From the NCBI GenBank assembly GCA_038063775.1, contig JBBTUK010000017.1, positions 1-24,111 on the forward strand: a stretch of 24,111 bases of DNA, read 5' to 3'. Within the stretch, counting starts at the first letter, position 1, and each line of letters begins with the position of its first letter. This stretch comes from UM-FILTER-42-9 sp038063775. Its GTDB lineage: Bacteria; Patescibacteriota; Minisyncoccia; Moranbacterales; UBA2206. Under the pieces are notes generated by a model. The model did no database searches. It was not told where the DNA came from and saw only the letters and a program-made list of their open reading frames with translations. Of the stretch, positions 19,571 through 24,111 are shown piece after piece. A program made the position numbers and the translations under genes.

Positions 19571-22387
19571 ATGGCGGATAGAAAAAAACCGACATACGGT
19601 CTAACTGTCCAAGAGGTGCTGAACAAATTCCGGTCTGGTTCTCAAGGAATTTCCGATGAAGAGGCTCAGCAAAGGATTGGGGAATTCGGACCAAATACTC
19701 TGGAGAAAAAGCTAAACTGGAAGTGGCTAAAATTGATCCTCAATCAATTTAACGATGTGCTGGTCTGGATCCTGCTCGCGGCGGCAATTTTGGCCTTCAT
19801 TTTTCATGAATATCGGGACACTACGATAATTTTGATTATCGTTTTTATCAACGCGGTAGTCGGATTTTTTCAGGAATTCAAAGCGGAACGAGTGCTGGAT
19901 AGTATAAAAAAACTGACTACGGATAACGCTTTCGTCATACGAGCCGGGGAGAAAAAAGAAATAGATACGGCAAAAATTGTCCCCGGTGACCTGATTTTTG
20001 TTTCTTCCGGGGACAAGGTTCCGGCTGATTGCTACATCCTGGAAAGCTACGATCTTCGGGTCAATGGCTTTATTTTTACCGGGGAGTCGAAGCCGAAAAG
20101 CAAAGGAGAAAAGGTCATCAAGGAAGAAGCGGTTCTGGCGGATATCACGAACATGCTCTTTTCCGGGGAGACTGTGGCCACTGGGGAAGCGAGATGCGTT
20201 GTCACGGCGACGGGTATGCAAACGGAGCTCGGAAAAATCGCGCACCTGACCCAGGAAGTCACGGATGATCTCACGCCTATGCAGAAACAGATGAGAACGC
20301 TCGGCAAAGAAGTAGCGGTTTTATCGCTTTTTATCGGCGCGATGGTGATGATCGGCGGACAATATTTCAAGATGTCTCTCTATCAAAATTTTCTTTTCGC
20401 TTTAGCCCTTTCAGTGTCAGTAGTTCCGGAAGGGCTTCCGGCGGCGATTTCCGTCGCCTTGTCCTTGGGGATGAAGCGACTCTTAAAAGACAATATTTTG
20501 GCTAAAAAATTGAATGCGGTAGAAACCCTGGGCTCGGTTTCGATAATCTGCACCGATAAAACTGGAACCATCACGCGTAACGAGCTGATGGTCACCAAAG
20601 TCGTCGTTAATGATCAAATCATTGAATTGGGCGGTATCGGCTACGAGCCGAAAGGAAGTTTTTCCCAGGGTGGCGCAATTGTTGATTTGCACAAAACAAA
20701 AATTTTGGATCTACTTTTTAAAATTGGAGCGCTCTGTAACGATGCCAGTCTAGTTAAAGAGGACGGTGCCTACAAAATATTGGGAGATCCGACGGAAGGA
20801 GCCATTATTGTCGCCAGCCGAAAATTCAACGGAGAAAGGGATTTTTTTGAACAAGGCGAAAAAAAGGTCAATGAAATTCCATTTTCATCGGAACGGATGA
20901 GAATGAGTGTTATTTATCGCAACAAAAATTTAAATTCATTCGTCAAAGGATCGCCAGATGTCCTTTTGGATTTGTGCACGAAAAAAGTTCAGGATGATAA
21001 AATCATAGAATTTACTGCTGAAGAAAAGGAAAAAATGCGCTCTATTTATAACACAATGTCGTCGGAGGCGCTCCGAGTGTTGGCTTTTGCTTATCGTAAC
21101 TTGGATGGCGTAAAAGAAGAAAATTATTTGGATCAGGCGGAAAAAGATCTGGTCTGGGTCGGCATGATGGCCATGATTGATCCTCCGCGAAGAGATGTTG
21201 CCACGGCCATCCAAGACTGCAAGCGTCTTGGCATAAAAGTCATTATGATAACCGGCGACTATGAAATAACCGCCCGGGCGATTGCTAAAAATGTCGGTCT
21301 CATAGGAGCAACGGACACATTCGAAGTTATCAATGGCAAAAACCTTAACAAACTAAAGGATGTCGAAATATATAAAAAAATAAAAAGCAAAGATGTGGTA
21401 TTCGCCCGAATTGCTCCGGAACAGAAACTCAGAATTGCAACAATTCTCAAAAACAATAAACAAGTCATCGCGATGACCGGGGACGGAGTGAATGACGCAC
21501 CGGCACTGAAAAGAGCGGACATCGGCGTGGCGATGGGCGTGATCGGGACGGATGTTTCTAAGGAGGCGGCCGATATGATTTTAATGGATGATAATTTCGT
21601 TTCGATTGTGAAAGGCATCAAAGAAGGCCGGACAATTTTCCAAAATCTGAGAAAATTCATCCATTATGTTTTTACTTCCAACGCCAGCGAACTTTTTACG
21701 GTAATTTTCGGGGTGCTTCTGCGTATACCGGCCCCGATTTCCGCCATTCAAATTCTGGCAATTGATTTGGGAACGGATATTTTACCGTCATTTTCTCTCG
21801 GATTAGAGCCGGCGGAGCCCGGTTCGGAAGAAGGAAAAAATATCAATGCAAAAGAGAGGGTCGTCAGCACCCAAGGGTTCAAAAGGATCATATATATCGG
21901 GGTAATCATGGCGACCGGCGCGGTCGTGGCTTTTATGTGGTCTATGATGCGGGGCGGATGGCATTTCAAGTTAAAAATCGATTCTAACTCGCTGCTCTAC
22001 CTGAAATCAACGACGGCCGCTTACGCGGTCCTATCGATGACGCAAATGGCAAATCTTTTGCAATCCAGAAGTGATAAATTAACTCCGCTTCAGCTGGGAT
22101 TTTTTAAAAACAAATATGCCATTGGGGCGATCTTTATCTCCATTGGAATTTTACTATCTTTTATGTATGTTCCATTTTTCCAGAAATACTTGCATATGTC
22201 TCCGATTGACTGGAAAGATTGGCTGGTAGTGATTGTATCAACTTTAGCGGTTTTCTTCTTTGAAGAGGCCAGAAAAGCGGAAAANNNNNNNNNNNNNNNN
22301 NNNNNNNNNNNNNNNNNNNNNNNNNNNNNNNNNNNNNNNNNNNNNNNNNNNNNNNNNNNNNNNNNNNNNNNNNNNNNNNNNNNNTAA
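19571..22387 (+). CDS. P-type cation-transporting ATPase, type II (Ca2+ or Na+/K+-like); C-terminus in assembly gap
   Basis: This is an ATP-driven membrane cation pump. An N-terminal cation-ATPase domain (GLTVQEVLNKF) is followed by helices M1-M2, the actuator TGES (170-173), M4 with PEGLP (286-290), the phosphorylation site CTDKTGT with D329, the nucleotide domain with KGSPDVLL, and the hinge MTGDGVNDAPALK. M5-M6 read TSNASELFTVIF and IDLGTDILPSFSLGLEP. IDLGTD is the M6 signature of Na+/K+- and H+/K+-ATPases, whereas Ca2+ pumps have NLVTDG, so the ion is uncertain. The last known residues FFFEEARKAE match the usual end of the family, so only about 10-20 residues should be missing. The last determined base is 22284; the TAA at 22385 is in frame only if the gap really is 100 bases. 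It interrupts the murC-murB series. Confidence 0.93.
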   Translation: MADRKKPTYGLTVQEVLNKFRSGSQGISDEEAQQRIGEFGPNTLEKKLNWKWLKLILNQFNDVLVWILLAAAILAFIFHEYRDTTIILIIVFINAVVGFFQEFKAERVLDSIKKLTTDNAFVIRAGEKKEIDTAKIVPGDLIFVSSGDKVPADCYILESYDLRVNGFIFTGESKPKSKGEKVIKEEAVLADITNMLFSGETVATGEARCVVTATGMQTELGKIAHLTQEVTDDLTPMQKQMRTLGKEVAVLSLFIGAMVMIGGQYFKMSLYQNFLFALALSVSVVPEGLPAAISVALSLGMKRLLKDNILAKKLNAVETLGSVSIICTDKTGTITRNELMVTKVVVNDQIIELGGIGYEPKGSFSQGGAIVDLHKTKILDLLFKIGALCNDASLVKEDGAYKILGDPTEGAIIVASRKFNGERDFFEQGEKKVNEIPFSSERMRMSVIYRNKNLNSFVKGSPDVLLDLCTKKVQDDKIIEFTAEEKEKMRSIYNTMSSEALRVLAFAYRNLDGVKEENYLDQAEKDLVWVGMMAMIDPPRRDVATAIQDCKRLGIKVIMITGDYEITARAIAKNVGLIGATDTFEVINGKNLNKLKDVEIYKKIKSKDVVFARIAPEQKLRIATILKNNKQVIAMTGDGVNDAPALKRADIGVAMGVIGTDVSKEAADMILMDDNFVSIVKGIKEGRTIFQNLRKFIHYVFTSNASELFTVIFGVLLRIPAPISAIQILAIDLGTDILPSFSLGLEPAEPGSEEGKNINAKERVVSTQGFKRIIYIGVIMATGAVVAFMWSMMRGGWHFKLKIDSNSLLYLKSTTAAYAVLSMTQMANLLQSRSDKLTPLQLGFFKNKYAIGAIFISIGILLSFMYVPFFQKYLHMSPIDWKDWLVVIVSTLAVFFFEEARKAEXXXXXXXXXXXXXXXXXXXXXXXXXXXXXXXXXX
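22285..22384. other. Assembly gap of 100 N
   Basis: Exactly 100 undetermined bases between the ATPase C-terminus and murB. True length is unknown. The ATPase stop and any murB promoter or ribosome site are lost in it. Confidence 0.98.
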
Positions 22388-22389
22388 TT

Positions 22390-23319
22390 ATGCTTAATAT
22401 CCAGGAAAATATACCTTTGGCAAAATACACGACCTTCCGCATCGGCGGGCCGGCAAAATATTTTGTGGAGGTGAGTTCCGAGGAGGAGCTCGTGGAAACG
22501 CTTGTATATACCAGGAAAAAGGGATTAGAATTTTTTATCTTGGGTGGGGGAAGCAATGTCCTGGTGAGTGACGCAGGCTTTCCTGGTCTGGTGATAAAAA
22601 ATAAATTGTGCCGCACTAAAATAGAAGGCGAAACTATGGAGATTGACGGAGGAGTTTTTTTGGCAAAAGTCGTCCGGGATTCGGCGGAAAACAATCTAAC
22701 AGGTATGGAATGGGCTTCCGGTATTCCTGGGACATTCGGCGGCGCGGTCCGGGGTAACGCGGGGGCCTACGGAGGAGAGATAAAAGACGTTTTGGAATCG
22801 GTAAAAGTTCTGGATACGGAAAAAATGGAAATAAAAGTTTGCGCGAAAAGCGAATGCGATTTCCACTATCGTCATAGCATGTTCAAGTTTAGCCCGAAAT
22901 TAATAATCATTTCGGCCGTTTTAAAATTGCAAGAAGGAGACAAAAAAGAAATCCAGAAAAAAACGCAGGAAATAATCTCGGCGCGGATAAAGAAACTGCC
23001 CCAAGGCACTCCAAGCGCCGGTTCTTTTTTCATAAATCCGGTCGTAAAAAACGAAGCATTGATAAAAGAATTCGAAGAAGACAAAGGAGTGAAAAGCAAA
23101 GCGGGAAAATTGCCGGCGGGGTGGCTGATTGAAAAAGCCGATCTTAAAGGCAAGAAAGTTGGAGGCGCGATAGTGAACGAAATGCAAGCCAATTACATTC
23201 TCAACACGGGGAACGCCACGGCTGAAGATGTGGTGATTCTGGCCAGTTTGATCAAGCAGAAAGTCCGGGTAAAATTCGGGGTGCAGTTGAAAGAAGAGGT
23301 GCAATTTGTTGGCTTCTGA
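22390..23319 (+). CDS. murB: MurB, UDP-N-acetylenolpyruvoylglucosamine reductase (309 aa)
   Basis: MurB is an FAD- and NADPH-dependent cytoplasmic enzyme making UDP-MurNAc, the substrate of MurC. The FAD-binding part has the family start NIPLAKYTTFRIGGPA, LGGGSNVLVSD (51-61) and the GIPGTFGGAVRGNAGAYGGE loop. Catalytic residues are visible: Y160-R161 in HYRHSMFKF, S212 in SAGSFFINP (proton donor), and a glutamate at E302 or E303 in LKEEVQFVGF. Length about 300 and this architecture fit type II MurB, which lacks the extra E. coli loop. The start is five bases after the assembly gap; the ATG gives a normal N-terminus, so the gene seems complete. murA and murD-F are not in this window. Confidence 0.96.
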   Translation: MLNIQENIPLAKYTTFRIGGPAKYFVEVSSEEELVETLVYTRKKGLEFFILGGGSNVLVSDAGFPGLVIKNKLCRTKIEGETMEIDGGVFLAKVVRDSAENNLTGMEWASGIPGTFGGAVRGNAGAYGGEIKDVLESVKVLDTEKMEIKVCAKSECDFHYRHSMFKFSPKLIIISAVLKLQEGDKKEIQKKTQEIISARIKKLPQGTPSAGSFFINPVVKNEALIKEFEEDKGVKSKAGKLPAGWLIEKADLKGKKVGGAIVNEMQANYILNTGNATAEDVVILASLIKQKVRVKFGVQLKEEVQFVGF

Positions 23320-23331
23320 TGATATAAATCT

Positions 23332-23367
23332 CTAATCAACACTAATTTAGCACTAATTAACTCTAAT
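23332..23367 (+). repeat. Four phased CTAAT repeats between murB and hpf
   Basis: CTAAT occurs at 23332, 23342, 23353 and 23363, spacings of 10, 11 and 10 bases, within degenerate units (TCTAATCAAC, ACTAATTTAG, CACTAATTAA, CTCTAATTTA). The period is one helical turn. Confidence 0.7.
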
Positions 23368-23374
23368 TTATTTT

Positions 23375-23416
23375 ATTCGCGAATATTCGAGATAAAATTC
23401 GGGTAGATTCGCGAAT
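23375..23416. repeat. Two identical palindromes before hpf
   Basis: ATTCGCGAAT, a perfect 10-base palindrome, occurs at 23375-23384 and 23407-23416, 32 bases apart (about three helical turns). GAATATTC (23381-23388), itself palindromic, overlaps the first. The second ends nine bases before ATG 23426. It could be a paired operator or part of a dispersed intergenic repeat. Confidence 0.7.
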
Positions 23417-23425
23417 TATATCATT

Positions 23426-23791
23426 ATGACAGTAGAAAACAGCCGGAGGTATTTTTATCGGGGGGTGAAGATTGATGATCGGACGTATGATTACATCGAG
23501 AAGAAAATAATCGCCATTGAAAAAATATTGGACAAGGTATTACAAGTGGGAATTGAGATAGATTTGGATAAAAAAGGAAAATTCCGAGTGGAGGTGATGG
23601 TTAAAACTCCCTACAAACTTTTCCGGGCGGAGGATACCACTCAAAGCATCGAAGGTTCAATCGATTCGGTAGATATTCAGTTGAGGGAGCAGATAAAAAG
23701 CCATAAAGATCGCAGGAAAACGCTTATCAAGAAGGGCGGCAGATTAATCAAGGAAAAAATGGTTATCGATGAAGATGCCAGAGAAAAATAG
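23426..23791 (+). CDS. hpf: Ribosome hibernation-promoting factor, HPF/RaiA family (121 aa)
   Basis: This small protein binds the 30S decoding region and silences ribosomes in stress or stationary phase. The single S30AE/HPF domain shows the beta-alpha-beta-beta-beta-alpha pattern. YFYRGVKIDDRTYDYIEKKI comes first, then GIEIDLDKKGKFRVEVMVKTP, then LFRAEDTTQSIEGSIDSVDIQLREQIKSHKDRRK; the last helix is the conserved DI...LxxQIxxxK signature. Length indicates the short form without the dimerisation domain of long HPF. No Shine-Dalgarno sequence precedes ATG 23426, and I see no good promoter, though twin palindromes lie directly upstream. Its end overlaps the start of the MGMT-like gene, implying coupled translation. 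Confidence 0.92.
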   Translation: MTVENSRRYFYRGVKIDDRTYDYIEKKIIAIEKILDKVLQVGIEIDLDKKGKFRVEVMVKTPYKLFRAEDTTQSIEGSIDSVDIQLREQIKSHKDRRKTLIKKGGRLIKEKMVIDEDAREK

Positions 23792-24035
23792 TTTCAGCAA
23801 AAATGTTTTGGCGGCTGTGGCCAAAATTCCCAAAGGCAGGACCTTGAGTTACCGGGAGGTGGCTCGGGTAGCGGGAAATCCAAAGGCGTATAGAGCAGTC
23901 GGGAACATTCTGACTAAAAACCGTAATCCTAAAATTCCCTGCCATCGGGTCATCCGATCAGATGGAAAAATCGGCGGGTATAATCGCGGGGAAAAAAATA
24001 AAATTAAGATCTTGAAAAAAGAAGACGCATTATGA
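23769..24035 (+). CDS. Short MGMT-family protein with intact PCHR active site (88 aa)
   Basis: This is the DNA-binding domain of the O6-alkylguanine-DNA alkyltransferase family, which repairs alkylated guanine by transferring the alkyl group to its own cysteine. Visible features: the winged-helix part FSKNVLAAVAKIPKGRTLSYREVARVAGNPKAYRAVGN with conserved N46, then IPCHRVIRSDGKIGGYNRG with acceptor C58 in PCHR. Alkyltransferase-like proteins of similar size usually have PWHR, so this copy should still accept alkyl groups. The N-terminal ribonuclease-like domain of full Ogt (about 160-180 aa) is missing, with no sign of a broken frame, since the gene overlaps hpf by 23 bases. ATG 23775 is an alternative start. 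Confidence 0.9.
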   Translation: MKMPEKNSFSKNVLAAVAKIPKGRTLSYREVARVAGNPKAYRAVGNILTKNRNPKIPCHRVIRSDGKIGGYNRGEKNKIKILKKEDAL

Positions 24036-24062
24036 GCTTTTCCTTTACGGGAAGGCTTTTTT
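24036..24062 (+). terminator. Intrinsic terminator after the MGMT-like gene
   Basis: GCTTTTCC (24036-24043) pairs with GGGAAGGC (24049-24056) with two G-U pairs around a five-base loop, followed by six T. It ends the trmD-to-MGMT stretch. Confidence 0.8.
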
Positions 24063-24097
24063 GCTGTAAGATACAATGGTATTATTGAATAAGAATC

Positions 24098-24111
24098 ATG
24101 CCCCGTAGTGA
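24098..24111 (+). CDS. Possible start of the next gene (partial)
   Basis: ATG 24098 opens a frame (MPRS) running off the right edge. It follows a terminator and an A/T-rich stretch with -10-like TATTAT at 24080-24085 and no good -35. There is no Shine-Dalgarno sequence, as for most genes here. Four codons cannot identify it. Confidence 0.3.

Noticed and set aside
1..24111. UGA recoded to glycine, as in some Patescibacteria
   Set aside because: Several complete conserved genes end at TGA at the expected length (ftsW, murB, the MGMT-like gene), and no gene has internal TGA at glycine positions.
1..24111. tRNA or rRNA genes, insertion sequences or prophage genes
   Set aside because: I looked for tRNA-like T-arm motifs, transposase motifs and terminal repeats and found none that hold up. 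The palindromes are too small to encode a transposase.

Overview
The window looks like a scaffold piece from a Candidate Phyla Radiation (Patescibacteria, Parcubacteria/Moranbacteria-like) genome. This assignment is inferred from gene style: many short membrane-anchored proteins of unknown function, genes packed on one strand, AT-rich spacers, minimal housekeeping neighbourhoods (khpA and trmD without rimM or rpsP between or directly before them) and mostly Shine-Dalgarno-less starts. TGA is used as a normal stop (for example at 4932, 16923, 23319 and 24035), so this is not a UGA-recoding lineage. Two runs of exactly 100 N (3039-3138 and 22285-22384) are scaffolding gaps.

Region 1 (1-5711) holds envelope-type proteins of unknown function: the tail of an upstream gene, a membrane-anchored 188-residue protein, a 708-residue secreted protein with a PA14-like region, an Ig-like region and a cysteine-rich tail, a 60-residue two-helix membrane protein, a candidate small RNA unit, a 337-residue anchored protein with a Cys/His-rich C-terminus, an 87-residue orphan and a 213-residue anchored protein. 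Most have their own sigma70-type promoter and intrinsic terminator.

Region 2 (5757-10761) looks like an exopolysaccharide locus. It contains a processive family-2 glycosyltransferase of hyaluronan-synthase/NodC type, a membrane-anchored NodB deacetylase carrying a C-terminal beta-sandwich, an anchored protein with what appears to be a related beta-sandwich, and, after a 121-base leader, a secreted classical NodB deacetylase. The likely output is a partly deacetylated, surface-attached amino-sugar polymer; the polymer itself cannot be deduced.

Region 3 (10773-15095) holds an RluF-type pseudouridine synthase, a 93-residue orphan, an HU-family DNA-binding protein, a reverse-strand class A penicillin-binding protein converging on HU through a bidirectional terminator, and khpA. 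khpA and the PBP gene diverge from back-to-back promoters.

Region 4 (15112-24111) is a division and cell-wall cluster: trmD, ftsW, murG, murC, a P-type cation ATPase, murB, hpf, a short MGMT-family protein and the first codons of another gene. FtsW, MurG, MurC and MurB act in lipid II synthesis and septal polymerisation, and the PBP upstream uses the same substrate. This region carries the most unusual DNA: a three-stem palindromic element just before murG, a second palindromic element inserted in frame inside murC, a tandem 7-mer before murC, and phased repeats plus twin palindromes before hpf.
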